From Erysipelotrichaceae bacterium (GTDB lineage: Bacteria > Bacillota_I > Bacilli_A > Erysipelotrichales > Erysipelotrichaceae), in contig JAFULQ010000021.1 in the NCBI GenBank assembly GCA_017473265.1, forward strand, positions 62,001 through 126,000: a DNA stretch of 64,000 nt, in the 5' to 3' direction. The stretch's first letter is position 1; every line of letters starts with the position of its first letter. The notes under the pieces were generated by a model. The model was given only the letters and a program-made list of their open reading frames with translations. It was not told the origin of the DNA and did no database searches. Position numbers and translations under genes: made by a program. This document shows positions 26,557 to 36,377 of the stretch, one piece after another.

Positions 26557-28041
26557 ATCTTTTACAATAACATCATGTGCTCCACCTTCAACAATACTTG
26601 TTGCTGAAACTAGAGTTAAACGAGCCTTTTCTTGTAATTCAGGAATCGTCAATGCACCACAGTTACACATTGTAGAACGAATCTTACTTAATGTAACAGC
26701 CACATTATCTTTCAAAGGACCCGCATAAGGTACATAAGAATCAACACCTTCTTCAAATGATAATTTCTTAGCACCACCTAAATCATAGCGTTGCCAGTTA
26801 CGAGCACGGTTACTACCTTCACCCCAATACTCTTTTACATAGCTTCCGTTTAATAAAATCTTATTTGTTGGACTTTCTTCAAAACGAGAGAAATAACGTC
26901 CTAACATAACGAAATCACTACCCATAGCTAAAGCTAATGTAATGTGATAGTCATATACAATACCACCATCAGAACAAATAGGTACATAAATACCAGTTTC
27001 TTCAAAATATTCATCTCTAGCTTTTGCTACTTCAATAGTTGCAGTTGCTTGACCTCTACCAATACCCTTTGTTTCACGAGTAATACAGATAGAACCTCCA
27101 CCAATACCAACTTTAATAAAGTCAGCACCAGCTTCAGCTAAGAAACGGAAACCTTCTCTATCAACAACATTACCAGCACCAACTTTTACACTGTCACCAT
27201 AATGTTCACGAATCCATGCAATTGTATTCTTTTGCCATGCACTAAATCCTTCACTAGAGTCAATACACAATACATCACAACCAGCTTCAACTAATGCAGG
27301 AACACGTTCCGCATAGTCACGAGTATTAATACCCGCACCAACAATAAATGACTTGTGTTCATCTAATAATTCATTAGGATTATCCTTATGAGAACTATAA
27401 TCCTTACGGAAAACAAAATATTTTAAACAACCTTCTTTATCAATAATTGGTAAAGCATTCAATTTATGATCCCAAATTAAATCATTCGCTTCTTTTAAAG
27501 AAATACCTTCTTCACCATAAACTAATTTTTCAAATGGTGTCATTACATCCGCAACCTTTGTATCCAAAGACATACGAGATAAACGATAATCACGACTAGT
27601 TAAAACACCAACTAATTTCCCCTTAGCTGTACCATCTTCAGTAACCGCCATAGTTGAATGTCCAGTTTCTTCAAGTAATTCTACAACTTCTTTTAATGTA
27701 TCTGTAGGAGTCACATTAGAATCACTAGGCACAAACCCTTTTTTATAATTCTTTACTCTAGCAACCATTGCTGCTTGTGATTCAATAGATTGTGATCCAT
27801 AAATAAAAGAAACACCACCCTCTTTAGCTAAAGCAATTGCCATGTTGTCATCAGAAACAGCTTGCATAATTGCTGAAACCATAGGAATATTCATCGTAAT
27901 CTTAGGTGTTTCACCTTTTTTAAACTTTACTAATGGAGTTTTTAAACTAACATTTGCTGGAATACAATTCTCATCAGAATATCCAGGAACTAACAAATAC
28001 TCACTAAATGTGTGTGATGGTTCTTTAAAATAATACGCCAT
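26539..28041 (-). CDS. guaB: Inosine-5'-monophosphate dehydrogenase with CBS pair
   Basis: A 500-residue enzyme oxidising IMP to XMP, the committed step to GMP. Catalytic C319 lies in [13 protein letters not shown], and the flap pair R418-Y419 in NWQRYDLGG; two CBS motifs occupy about residues 100-220. The loop and flap sequences differ from the usual bacterial GSICTTR type and closely resemble, from memory, Tritrichomonas foetus IMPDH, whose catalytic residues carry the same numbers (C319, R418, Y419). The ATG is preceded by GGGGGA. Confidence 0.95.
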   Translation of the reverse strand: MAYYFKEPSHTFSEYLLVPGYSDENCIPANVSLKTPLVKFKKGETPKITMNIPMVSAIMQAVSDDNMAIALAKEGGVSFIYGSQSIESQAAMVARVKNYKKGFVPSDSNVTPTDTLKEVVELLEETGHSTMAVTEDGTAKGKLVGVLTSRDYRLSRMSLDTKVADVMTPFEKLVYGEEGISLKEANDLIWDHKLNALPIIDKEGCLKYFVFRKDYSSHKDNPNELLDEHKSFIVGAGINTRDYAERVPALVEAGCDVLCIDSSEGFSAWQKNTIAWIREHYGDSVKVGAGNVVDREGFRFLAEAGADFIKVGIGGGSICITRETKGIGRGQATATIEVAKARDEYFEETGIYVPICSDGGIVYDYHITLALAMGSDFVMLGRYFSRFEESPTNKILLNGSYVKEYWGEGSNRARNWQRYDLGGAKKLSFEEGVDSYVPYAGPLKDNVAVTLSKIRSTMCNCGALTIPELQEKARLTLVSATSIVEGGAHDVIVKDKESFK

Positions 28042-28103
28042 GTATCTTATCCCCCTATTAACTATTTTTATTAATTATACTCGGCTATTACTATTTTTCC
28101 AAG

Positions 28104-28149
28104 TAAAAAAAGAAATTATTTAGATAAAAACATCTTAAATAATTTCTTA
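28104..28149 (-). terminator. Terminator of glycerate kinase
   Basis: Long AT-rich stem: AAGAAATTATTT (28110-28121) pairs with AAATAATTTCTT (28137-28148), with A-run 28105-28111 as U-tract on the minus strand. Confidence 0.85.
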
Positions 28150-28152
28150 ACT

Positions 28153-29283
28153 CTATTTTCGTTTTGTACACAATGTCTTCACTAAACTATACGTTGTATT
28201 ATACAAATTACGTCTTGCCAATTGGAATGCTTGTGGGTAAGCTAATGGACTACCAATAATACTATAGCAACCACAAACACCATAATCATACAATTTTTGA
28301 TATCCTTCTTTTAAAGCCCCACTAATACATAACACTGGAACATTATAAACATTCGCATGTCTTAATATACCAAATACTGCTTTTCCTTGTAAACTTTGCG
28401 CATCTGTTTGCCCTTCACCAGTAAATACGTAATCCGCATCTTGTAATTGGTCATCAAAATTAACAGCATCCAATACAACTTCAATACCCATTTTCATATT
28501 TGCCTTTAAAAAACCAAACAATACGGCACCCATACCACCAGCAGCACCGCCACCAACAAAACTATCCAAATCCACTCCCATAGCCTTATATACTTGATTA
28601 CGATAATTCTCCATACCACGTTCAAGTGTTGGTAACCAATACTCAGAAACACCTTTTTGTGGTCCAAATACATAGGTAGCACCATTAGGTCCCAATAAAG
28701 GATTCTTCACATCACAAGCAACTGTAACTTCTACATTTGATACATCAATCATATTTGAGGCATCAATAGAAGCAATATATTGCAAATTCTCAGCTTTCGG
28801 ATACAATTTACTACCATATGCATCATAAAAATTCACACCCAAAGCATTCAACAAGCCCATACCACCATCATTAGTACAACTACCGCCTAAACCAATAAAC
28901 AATTTATGATATCCTAGCGCAAGCACTTCCTTAATCATTAAGCCCACACCAAACGAACTACACTTCTCAGGATGTAATGTCACACCCTTACGCTTAATTA
29001 AAGGAACAACCTTAGCCACTTCAATCACCGCAGTATCATTATAAATAACTCCATACTCCGCCTGTGTTGGATTTAACATACTATCCACACAACGACAACT
29101 ACGAATTCTACCATTACATGCATGCACCATCGCATCCACAAAACCTTCGCCACCATCCGCAATCGACACTTTACAAACTTCAATTGAAGCATCCACATCA
29201 CAAATAGCCTGTTCCATGATTTCTGCAACTTCTAAACTTGATAAACAACCTTTATAAGAATCTGACGCAATTATGATTTTCAT
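28153..29283 (-). CDS. Glycerate kinase (GlxK/GarK family)
   Basis: A 376-residue member of the glycerate kinase type-1 family. IIASDSYKGCLSSLEVA at the N-terminus, SIADGGEGFVDA, LGGSCTNDGGMGLLNALG and FTGEGQTDAQSLQGKA are the conserved blocks. It phosphorylates D-glycerate with ATP, usually giving 2-phosphoglycerate. The ATG at 29283 has AGGTGA upstream. It lies 15 bp after the AGCS symporter, suggesting one transcript with it. Confidence 0.94.
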   Translation of the reverse strand: MKIIIASDSYKGCLSSLEVAEIMEQAICDVDASIEVCKVSIADGGEGFVDAMVHACNGRIRSCRCVDSMLNPTQAEYGVIYNDTAVIEVAKVVPLIKRKGVTLHPEKCSSFGVGLMIKEVLALGYHKLFIGLGGSCTNDGGMGLLNALGVNFYDAYGSKLYPKAENLQYIASIDASNMIDVSNVEVTVACDVKNPLLGPNGATYVFGPQKGVSEYWLPTLERGMENYRNQVYKAMGVDLDSFVGGGAAGGMGAVLFGFLKANMKMGIEVVLDAVNFDDQLQDADYVFTGEGQTDAQSLQGKAVFGILRHANVYNVPVLCISGALKEGYQKLYDYGVCGCYSIIGSPLAYPQAFQLARRNLYNTTYSLVKTLCTKRK

Positions 29284-29298
29284 AAATATCACCTGATT

Positions 29299-30603
29299 TT
29301 ATTTTACATGATACCCCTTCGAAATAAAATATTTTTTTGTACAATTGATTACAATATCATACAATCCAATCATGCTCGAAACATTTAAAACCAACATAAA
29401 ACCATTACAAATATCCGTAAAAGCCCACAAACTTTCCGTAGACACATATGCACCCAAAAGTAATAAGATCATAAAAAAATATGGATACCACCAAGACTTA
29501 ATTTTCAAAAAATCCATACATTCTTTTGCATAATAGCACCACGCTAACATTCCACTACAAGCAAATAGTAACATCGAAACAAAATACAACACATCTCCAA
29601 TAACTCCAAAAGACAATTGAAAACTCGAATACATCGCTTGATAGACATCAACATTCACAAATTCACTTCGCAACAACAAAACCACCAAAGCACTCAAGGT
29701 ACATGATACCAAAGTATCTAAAACCACTTCCAAAATACCCCAAGCACCCTGTTCACAACCATCAACATTCTCATTTTTTACATGAACCAATGAAGACGTT
29801 CCCATTCCAGCTTCATTCGAATAAATTCCACGAGCCAAACCCATTTGTAATTGTGTCCAAAAAACACCACCAAAAATAGCTGAAGTAGAAAATACATCCC
29901 TAAACACTTCTTGTAAAACACCCCATAAACCATCTAAATGCATACAAACAATGACAAATGTTGCACCAATAAAAAGAAAGCTCATCAAAGGAACCATATA
30001 CATACATACTTTTTCAATAACATCTTTACCCTTAAACAAAATAAAGCCAAGACACACACTTAATACAATCACAAACACACTTTTATCAATATCTAAACGA
30101 TAATCCAACATCGAAACTAAGGCATTCATTGGAACCAAATTCCCAATACCAATAGAAGTTACAAAACACAAAATAGCATAAACAACACCCATATTAGGCA
30201 TTTTTAATCCTTCTTGCATATTCATCATCGGACCACCATAATAATTGCCCTGTATCCTCTTACGAAAATGCATAGCAATTACAATCTCAGCATACTTAAT
30301 AATCATTCCAACAATTGCAGATACCCACATCCAAAATAAAGAACCCGCACCAAATAACAATACACAACTCGATGCTCCAATGATATTGCCAATGCCCATA
30401 GTACCTGATAAAGCAACCGAAAATACACGTAACGATTTTTTAGTATCTCTTTTTTCAAATAATTGTCCAATCGTTTGTTGAAATACCCATTTAATACGCA
30501 ATATCGGATACTTACGCAAACTCCATAGTAAACAAACACCAAACAATAACAAAAACACCAATAACGGAAAAGACCACACAATATCACGAACTATTTGTAA
30601 CAT
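29299..30603 (-). CDS. AGCS-family sodium:amino acid (alanine/glycine) symporter
   Basis: A 434-residue protein with about ten membrane segments. Family blocks include ALSGTMGIGNIIGAS, GPMMNMQEGL and the signature FWTQLQMGLARGIYSNEAGMGTS (split across loops). These carriers import alanine or glycine with Na+. The start at 30603 is preceded by GGTGAAGG, which can pair with the anti-Shine-Dalgarno at a short distance; the longer reading would run back into the upstream terminator. Confidence 0.92.
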   Translation of the reverse strand: MLQIVRDIVWSFPLLVFLLLFGVCLLWSLRKYPILRIKWVFQQTIGQLFEKRDTKKSLRVFSVALSGTMGIGNIIGASSCVLLFGAGSLFWMWVSAIVGMIIKYAEIVIAMHFRKRIQGNYYGGPMMNMQEGLKMPNMGVVYAILCFVTSIGIGNLVPMNALVSMLDYRLDIDKSVFVIVLSVCLGFILFKGKDVIEKVCMYMVPLMSFLFIGATFVIVCMHLDGLWGVLQEVFRDVFSTSAIFGGVFWTQLQMGLARGIYSNEAGMGTSSLVHVKNENVDGCEQGAWGILEVVLDTLVSCTLSALVVLLLRSEFVNVDVYQAMYSSFQLSFGVIGDVLYFVSMLLFACSGMLAWCYYAKECMDFLKIKSWWYPYFFMILLLLGAYVSTESLWAFTDICNGFMLVLNVSSMIGLYDIVINCTKKYFISKGYHVK

Positions 30604-30625
30604 ACCTTCACCATTACAACATATG

Positions 30626-30652
30626 AAAAAAAGAAGTGAACAATCACTTCTT
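30626..30652 (-). terminator. Terminator between the small membrane protein and the AGCS gene
   Basis: AAGAAGTGA-ACAA-TCACTTCTT with seven A residues on the left (U-tract on minus). The stop codon of the upstream gene is in the right arm. Confidence 0.88.
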
Positions 30653-31105
30653 CCATTTCTTTTCACGTTTAATCTCTTTATGTTCCATCTTATCTTTTAA
30701 ATAACGCATAAATTTACGCGTCATCACTAAAGGACAATGAATTTCTACACCATCATCCAAATAAAAGATAACTTCTTCTGTACTCGATTTAAAAATGTAT
30801 TCCCAGTTTTCAATCTCACTTAAATACACAATTGTACCTAAATCTTTATTCTTTGTATCATAAACAACAATAAAGCGATCTGCCGCATCCAATAAAATTT
30901 TATCTTTAACAACAAAAATCATAAATAAGCATCCAATAGCTAAAGCAATTGGAAACACCTTAGATTCAGATACAATAAATAAATATCCAGAAATCATTAA
31001 TAGTGTAACGAAACTAGCATACGGCTTACGAGAAATACGCGCTAATACTTTATACGGTTCTAAACTATCAACACGTACTGTACGACACTTCAATTCATCT
31101 GCCAT
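30644..31105 (-). CDS. Membrane protein with PH-like cytoplasmic domain, unknown function
   Basis: A 153-residue protein with two hydrophobic segments (about residues 31-47 and 50-66) followed by a beta-rich domain (DRFIVVYDTKNKDLGTIVYL, then a VIFYLDDGVEIHCPL strand) and a very basic tail. The layout resembles small bacterial PH-domain membrane proteins, but I do not recognise a named family. It lies 3 bp after the SIS gene, so it belongs to the ftsA-ftsZ transcript. Confidence 0.7.
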   Translation of the reverse strand: MADELKCRTVRVDSLEPYKVLARISRKPYASFVTLLMISGYLFIVSESKVFPIALAIGCLFMIFVVKDKILLDAADRFIVVYDTKNKDLGTIVYLSEIENWEYIFKSSTEEVIFYLDDGVEIHCPLVMTRKFMRYLKDKMEHKEIKREKKWKK

Positions 31106-31108
31106 ATC

Positions 31109-31831
31109 TTAATACACCCTTGTATACTTTTCAAAGAATTCATCATTACGATTCACCTGATTCTGCGCATTCGCACTCATAAACACCGGAACTTCCATTC
31201 CTCTTTCTGTTAATAAGCACACAACTTGAACAACGATTGATTGAGCTATAAAAGCATTTGCCATACTACTTGTAGGACATAAAGGCGCAACCACACCTTC
31301 AATCATCATACTCGCATCACCAATATCACCACAATTATCAATCACTACATCCGCTAATTGATATAACAATTGACCAGAAGGATGACGAGAAGTCGTTGAT
31401 AGAGTATGCTTCATATTCGTAATTGCAATCACCTTAGCCCCACGACGATGAGCTTCTAATGCCATATCCACAGGGAAAGCATTACGGCCAGAATTTGATG
31501 CAATCAATACCACATCACCTTCAGATACATGATATAAATCCGCTAAAATATTTGCATAACCAACCAAACGTTCTAGATAGGTACTCTTTGTTGGATGATC
31601 CACCAAAGTCAATTCAGAAGTCAAAATAGGCACCATACAAGCCATACCACCAGCACGAGCATAAAACTCCTCAGCCACTGTATGAGAATGTCCACTACCC
31701 GTCACAAAGAACTTATGGCCATTATAAATAGCTTCCGCAATTAATTCACTTGCTTTATACAAGGCCTCTTTTTGCGTATTTTGCAACTCTTCTAAAACTT
31801 TAAACCCTCTAGCAAACACTTGATCAATCAT
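31109..31831 (-). CDS. SIS-domain sugar-phosphate-binding protein (UPF0309-like)
   Basis: A 240-residue single SIS domain. FFVTGSGHSHTVAEEFYARAGG and VVLIASNSGRNAFPVDMALEA are the two phosphosugar-binding loops. This type is annotated as a sugar isomerase-domain protein of unknown substrate. It follows the DUF2812 gene by 9 bp, in the same transcript as ftsZ; a peptidoglycan amino-sugar link is conceivable but not shown. Confidence 0.85.
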   Translation of the reverse strand: MIDQVFARGFKVLEELQNTQKEALYKASELIAEAIYNGHKFFVTGSGHSHTVAEEFYARAGGMACMVPILTSELTLVDHPTKSTYLERLVGYANILADLYHVSEGDVVLIASNSGRNAFPVDMALEAHRRGAKVIAITNMKHTLSTTSRHPSGQLLYQLADVVIDNCGDIGDASMMIEGVVAPLCPTSSMANAFIAQSIVVQVVCLLTERGMEVPVFMSANAQNQVNRNDEFFEKYTRVY

Positions 31832-31840
31832 ATAAGCCTC

Positions 31841-32353
31841 CTATTGCGATTCCATACGAATCTCAATCATTGCTTTATAAAACAAACAACGAATAACATT
31901 ATACGTCATAAATAAACAAGCAATAAAATAAACAACCAAAAGCAAAGGAATATGCAATTCATCCGCAAGCACATATCTTGGTAAAACCCAACACAATACA
32001 CACAATACGCCTTGAATTACAGATAATCGCTTCATTGCTTGTAAAACGTCTTCATTATAATAAGAATCTAATACAACATCTTTTGATTGACTTGGCTTAG
32101 ACCAAACTAACCAATGCTTGTTAATTTTCGTCATAACCCAGTTCTTATGAATCAATTCCGTCATATAATCATCCATCAAATAACCCCTATAATCAAAACG
32201 ATAGACAATATTACTTGGTTTCATTTTTTTAAACATAAAACCATAACGTAATCTTACACCTTGGAAAATCCAACCTTGGCTAGCCATTTCACTCAACCAA
32301 GCTTCAAGACTACCAAAATGAAACATTGTCCAAAATTTCCAAACAGTTTTCAT
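31841..32353 (-). CDS. DUF2812 membrane protein
   Basis: A 170-residue protein whose N-terminal half has the DUF2812 pattern: FHFGSLEAWLSEMASQGW, then a YRFDYRGY strand. Two membrane segments lie at about residues 117-133 and 137-158. DUF2812 proteins are often coupled with PadR regulators elsewhere, but here the gene overlaps the ftsZ stop by one base and is part of the cell-division operon. Function unknown. Confidence 0.8.
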   Translation of the reverse strand: MKTVWKFWTMFHFGSLEAWLSEMASQGWIFQGVRLRYGFMFKKMKPSNIVYRFDYRGYLMDDYMTELIHKNWVMTKINKHWLVWSKPSQSKDVVLDSYYNEDVLQAMKRLSVIQGVLCVLCWVLPRYVLADELHIPLLLVVYFIACLFMTYNVIRCLFYKAMIEIRMESQ

Positions 32354-33408
32354 TAATCTCTTAAATCTTGGAAGAAACGAGGAGATCCTTCTTTCTTCTC
32401 TTCCTTAACTGTTGTATAACTTGTTCTTGGTTCTTCTTTTCTAGGAGTTACCACTTGTTGTAAACGAGGTTCCTCTACACTTGGAGAATCAAAACCTGTC
32501 GCAATAACTGTAACAATAATGCTATCGCCAAGTTTTTCATTAATAGCAACACCCCAAATAACATCAATATCATTACCAGCAGCTTCACTAATTGTATCCA
32601 CAACTTGTTGAGCATCAATTAATGTTGTGCTTGGACCACCAGTAACATTGATAATACTTGATTTAGCACCAGCAATTTGTGCTTCTAATAATGGAGAATG
32701 GATAGCACGTAATGCCGCATCCTTCGCCTTATTATCACCTTGAGACATACCAATACCAATTAATGCAGTACCTTGACCTTCCATAACCGCACGTACGTCC
32801 GCAAAGTCAACGTTAATCTTAATAGGTACAGCAACTAAATCTGTAATTGTTTGTACTGCTTGACGTAATACATTATCAGCTTCTCTAAATGCATCATCAA
32901 TAGGAATTCCTCCGATTACTTCTAATAATTGGTTGTTAGAAATAATAATTAAAGAATCTACATATTGTTTTAATTCATCTAATCCAGCTAATGCTTGCAT
33001 CATTCTACGACGACCTTCAAAACTGAAAGGTTTTGTACAAATACCAACAGTTAAAGAGCCTTGTTCTTTCGCAAGTTTAGCTACAACAGGAGCAGCACCA
33101 GTACCAGTACCACCACCTAAACCAGCAGTGATAAATACCATATCCGCACCCTTCAATGCTTCACGAATTTCATTTTCTTTTTCCATTGCGGCTTTACGTC
33201 CTACTTCAGGATTTCCACCAGCGCCTAATTTACCTAAAACAATCTTATTTTCTGCTTTAGATACTTGAAGAACCGCTAAGTCTGTATTCACTACATAGAA
33301 ATCTACATTTTGAACGCCTTCTTCAACCATACGGTTAACAGCATTACAACCTGCACCACCAACGCCAAATACTTTAATCTTCGCTACATCTGGTTTAATT
33401 TCACTCAT
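32353..33408 (-). CDS. ftsZ: Cell division protein FtsZ
   Basis: A 351-residue tubulin homologue. The GTP-binding signature GGGTGTGAAP is at residues 98-107 and GGAGCNAV near residue 17; the synergy loop NVDFADVRAVM is present. A short linker leads to a C-terminal peptide RFFQDLRD that should bind FtsA and other tethers. AGGAG precedes the ATG. Polymerises into the Z ring. Confidence 0.98.
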   Translation of the reverse strand: MSEIKPDVAKIKVFGVGGAGCNAVNRMVEEGVQNVDFYVVNTDLAVLQVSKAENKIVLGKLGAGGNPEVGRKAAMEKENEIREALKGADMVFITAGLGGGTGTGAAPVVAKLAKEQGSLTVGICTKPFSFEGRRRMMQALAGLDELKQYVDSLIIISNNQLLEVIGGIPIDDAFREADNVLRQAVQTITDLVAVPIKINVDFADVRAVMEGQGTALIGIGMSQGDNKAKDAALRAIHSPLLEAQIAGAKSSIINVTGGPSTTLIDAQQVVDTISEAAGNDIDVIWGVAINEKLGDSIIVTVIATGFDSPSVEEPRLQQVVTPRKEEPRTSYTTVKEEKKEGSPRFFQDLRD

Positions 33409-33427
33409 AAATATAATCTCCTTTTAT

Positions 33428-34684
33428 CTATTTCTTTTGTTCTTGGAATAACAAACCCTTCAATTTGGTAGTTAAACTATCATCTGGTTCTTCTTCCCTC
33501 TTTTTACGCTTAATCGCTTCAATAAATGAAGCTTCATTTACACTAAACTTATGATTTCGAATCAATTGCAAATGATCTACATATGCATAAACCATTCCCA
33601 AACATACTGTCCAACAACAATTTCTAGCACCAATTGTATCTGGATAATATGTCTTTGCATCCACTTTAAATGTATTCGCAATCAATTGATCTAAACCATC
33701 TAATTCAGCACCTTCACCACTTAATACAATATTAGTTAATCCAAATTGTAAAATTGGTTCACATACAACACGAATACTTTCAATCCATTGTTGTACTTTA
33801 TCTAAAACACATGCATGTAATTCTGTTTCCTTAATCATGCACATTTCATCATTTTTTGTCCACATATACACAGGCGTATCTTTAGGCGTTTGACTACTAT
33901 CCATATTTTGTAATAATAACTTATGAGCAATCGATTCATTTACTTCATAAGCATCCATCAAAGCCTTTTCCCATTCACCATATCCACGATAAATGATTTT
34001 TGTTTCTTCAATAGAACCATTCACAATTGCACTTAATGTTGTACGATCTCTTTCAACATGCATAGAAATCACATTTTTATGTAAAGATTGCTCAAAAATT
34101 GTCGCTTCCTTGCATACTGCATAATTATCAAGACAAACATCGATAATTTCCAATCCAGCACTTTCTACCACAGATGCATAGTCATATGTTGTCATTTTAT
34201 CCGCATATAATAAATCCATATCAATATCTAAGATATCACACACATCATTCAATGGAACTCTTCGAGAAACAATACCATTAGTAATATATTGTTTACACAT
34301 CCAATTACATACAACCATATCACTTGGTGCAGTATGCGTAAAACCTTTACGCACCAAAGTTTGCACATCATCACTTGTTACTTTGCGCTCATAATTATCG
34401 ATCGTCTTAGAAAGACGAACACCATCTTTTTTTGTACGATATGCTGGCACACATAACAAAACACGCTCAATACGTGTTCCCACCTGAGCGGATGCTTGAT
34501 CTATTACTTTACGGATTGCCATTACTACTTCTTTAGGATTTTTAATGGCTAATCCATCCATTCCTTTATTCTCACATTTTTCTGTTCGAATGACATTTAA
34601 ACGAGAGTTAAAGAATTCCGCAACCAATAAACGAACCTCATGATCCGTGATTTCAAGGGCTGCTAAAATTTGTTTTTCACTCAT
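33428..34684 (-). CDS. ftsA: Cell division protein FtsA
   Basis: A 418-residue actin-fold protein that tethers FtsZ to the membrane. ALEITDHEVRLLVAEF is the phosphate-1 region, with the 1C domain after it, and NIVLSGEGAELDGLDQL is the adenosine motif. The sequence is rather divergent from Bacillus FtsA. The C-terminal KLKGLLFQEQKK is a plausible amphipathic membrane anchor. The ATG at 34684 follows AGGAGG. First gene of the operon, 19 bp before ftsZ. Confidence 0.9.
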   Translation of the reverse strand: MSEKQILAALEITDHEVRLLVAEFFNSRLNVIRTEKCENKGMDGLAIKNPKEVVMAIRKVIDQASAQVGTRIERVLLCVPAYRTKKDGVRLSKTIDNYERKVTSDDVQTLVRKGFTHTAPSDMVVCNWMCKQYITNGIVSRRVPLNDVCDILDIDMDLLYADKMTTYDYASVVESAGLEIIDVCLDNYAVCKEATIFEQSLHKNVISMHVERDRTTLSAIVNGSIEETKIIYRGYGEWEKALMDAYEVNESIAHKLLLQNMDSSQTPKDTPVYMWTKNDEMCMIKETELHACVLDKVQQWIESIRVVCEPILQFGLTNIVLSGEGAELDGLDQLIANTFKVDAKTYYPDTIGARNCCWTVCLGMVYAYVDHLQLIRNHKFSVNEASFIEAIKRKKREEEPDDSLTTKLKGLLFQEQKK

Positions 34685-34806
34685 TCTATTGCCTCCTGAC
34701 ATTACATATTTATAGTATCATATTTCAAACAACAAAAAAAGAAGTTATTTATACGATAATTCGCATTTTTTATCAATTTTTATTACAAATATTGTTGATA
34801 TTCTTA

Positions 34807-34835
34807 TTGCAATTATTAAATTAACATGGTATACT
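34807..34835 (+). promoter_or_regulatory. Promoter of rpmB
   Basis: TTGCAA (34807-34812), 17-nt spacer, TATACT (34830-34835); a strong sigma-A-type promoter placed 37 nt before the ATG. Confidence 0.75.
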
Positions 34836-34871
34836 TCTTAAGCAGTAATTTTGAAGAAAGGGGGTTACGGT

Positions 34872-35063
34872 ATGTCAAGAACTTGCGCCGTATCCGGTAA
34901 AAAAGCACTTTCAGGAAATCGTCGTTCTCACTCATTAAGAGCAACTCGTCGTAAATGGAATGTCAACTTACAAAAAGTAAAAGTAATGGTAGATGGCAAG
35001 CCACAAAGAATCCGTATTTCTGCCCGTGCTTTAAAAACATTGAAAGCTCAATCAAACGGATAG
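34872..35063 (+). CDS. rpmB: 50S ribosomal protein L28
   Basis: A 63-residue basic protein with the L28 pattern: [32 protein letters not shown] and a C-terminal [13 protein letters not shown]. It has a typical single Cys near the N-terminus. The ATG at 34872 has AAAGGGGG upstream; the earlier in-frame ATG includes the ribosome binding site. Divergent from ftsA and convergent with thiN. Confidence 0.97.
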   Translation: MSRTCAVSGKKALSGNRRSHSLRATRRKWNVNLQKVKVMVDGKPQRIRISARALKTLKAQSNG

Positions 35064-35066
35064 TAT

Positions 35067-35100
35067 AAACACTGTTCTATATATAGGACAGTGTTTTTTT
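35067..35100 (+). terminator. Terminator of rpmB
   Basis: AAACACTGT pairs with ACAGTGTTT around an inner CTATATATAG palindrome, followed by T residues. Confidence 0.92.
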
Positions 35101-35104
35101 CATC

Positions 35105-35136
35105 AAAAAAAAGGAATCATCTTATAAATGATTCCT
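35105..35136 (-). terminator. Terminator of the gmk-to-thiN gene string
   Basis: AGGAATCAT-N7-ATGATTCCT with eight A residues on the left, a U-tract on the minus strand. The thiN stop codon falls in the loop. Confidence 0.9.
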
Positions 35137-35730
35137 ACTATCATTACTTTGTACTACAAGTACTTCACCATCAAGTACCACTTGCATACAATCATTTACA
35201 ATTTCATTTGAAACCAAATAGATATCTTGGATATCTATTTTTACATTTTCCAATGGATACACGACTCCAGATAAAGAAATCACACCACTAGTTAATGGAA
35301 AGAATGATATATATTTATAATCTTCTTTTTGAATTTCATGCATTCCACTAGTTAAACGATATATCTTATTACATGCATTATAATATGTAACTGGGTATTT
35401 ACGATGAATAAGCAATGCTAGATTGGCATATTCATGATCCATTCTACCTCCTAACCCACCATAGATATCCATCGTATCGTATTTATCCAATGCCCATTGT
35501 ATTGCGACTTCACAATCAGTCTCATTTTTCATTTGTGGTAACTTAACAATTTCTTTCGCATACTTTTGTATCTCTTCCATTGTGTCCACAGAATCAAAGT
35601 CCCCTATTGCACAAACCATAGGTATATGATTCTTAGCTAGAAAATGCGCTCCATAATCTACCCCAATCACATCACAATCAATGTTAGGCAAACCATCCAC
35701 ATATCCTAGCACAATAATTACTTTACTCAT
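35122..35730 (-). CDS. thiN: Thiamine pyrophosphokinase
   Basis: A 202-residue enzyme transferring pyrophosphate from ATP to thiamine. IGVDYGAHFL, AIGDFDSVD, LPQMKNETDCEVAIQWAL and YGGLGGRMDHEYANL are the family motifs. Its ATG overlaps the rpe stop (ATGA). Last gene of the long minus-strand string. Confidence 0.95.
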   Translation of the reverse strand: MSKVIIVLGYVDGLPNIDCDVIGVDYGAHFLAKNHIPMVCAIGDFDSVDTMEEIQKYAKEIVKLPQMKNETDCEVAIQWALDKYDTMDIYGGLGGRMDHEYANLALLIHRKYPVTYYNACNKIYRLTSGMHEIQKEDYKYISFFPLTSGVISLSGVVYPLENVKIDIQDIYLVSNEIVNDCMQVVLDGEVLVVQSNDSRNHL

Positions 35731-36377
35731 AATAAGCTTTCTACAGCCTCTACAATCCCTTTAGGATGCTTAAATACATAAGAACCCGCCACCAAGATAT
35801 CACAACCCGCTTCTTTTGCTAAAACGGCTGTATTTGCGTCAATACCACCATCAATTTCAATTAGGTATTGTAAATCATTAGCTTCTCTACAAGCCTTTAA
35901 AAATCTAACTTTATCAAGCATACCAGCCATAAAACTTTGACCACCAAAACCAGGTTCAACACTCATAACTAATACCATATCCACCTTATCTAAATATGGT
36001 AATAAAGCCTCAACAGGAGTCTTAGGTTTTAAAGTAACGCCAACTTTTACACCCTTCTTATGCAAATGATCACATAACTTTAATCCATCTTCATCGCTAA
36101 CCGCTTCTTGATGGAATGTAATAATATCCGCACCCGCTTTAACAAACACATCCGCATATTTTACAGGATCGGTAATCATTAAATGCACATCCATTACTTG
36201 ATCTGTCATTTTATCCATCGCCTTTAAAATATCAGGACCAAATGTTAAGTTTGGTACAAAATGACCATCCATTACATCAAAATGTAAATATTCGGCTTTA
36301 CTAGCTTTCAAAGCATTCATTTGTTCTTCTAATTTCGTAAAATCTAAAGATAATACTGAAGGCGCAATAATTGTCAT
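35727..36377 (-). CDS. rpe: Ribulose-phosphate 3-epimerase
   Basis: A 216-residue TIM-barrel enzyme interconverting ribulose-5-P and xylulose-5-P. APSVLSLDF, HFDVMDGHFVPNLTFG with metal ligands, VMSVEPGFGGQSF and EIDGGID are diagnostic. The ATG at 36377 overlaps the rsgA stop (ATGA) and is served by AAGGAG. Confidence 0.97.
   Translation of the reverse strand: MTIIAPSVLSLDFTKLEEQMNALKASKAEYLHFDVMDGHFVPNLTFGPDILKAMDKMTDQVMDVHLMITDPVKYADVFVKAGADIITFHQEAVSDEDGLKLCDHLHKKGVKVGVTLKPKTPVEALLPYLDKVDMVLVMSVEPGFGGQSFMAGMLDKVRFLKACREANDLQYLIEIDGGIDANTAVLAKEAGCDILVAGSYVFKHPKGIVEAVESLL

Noticed and set aside
28042-28103. Purine riboswitch upstream of guaB
   Set aside because: The region before the ATG is short and AT-rich with no aptamer-like conserved loops.
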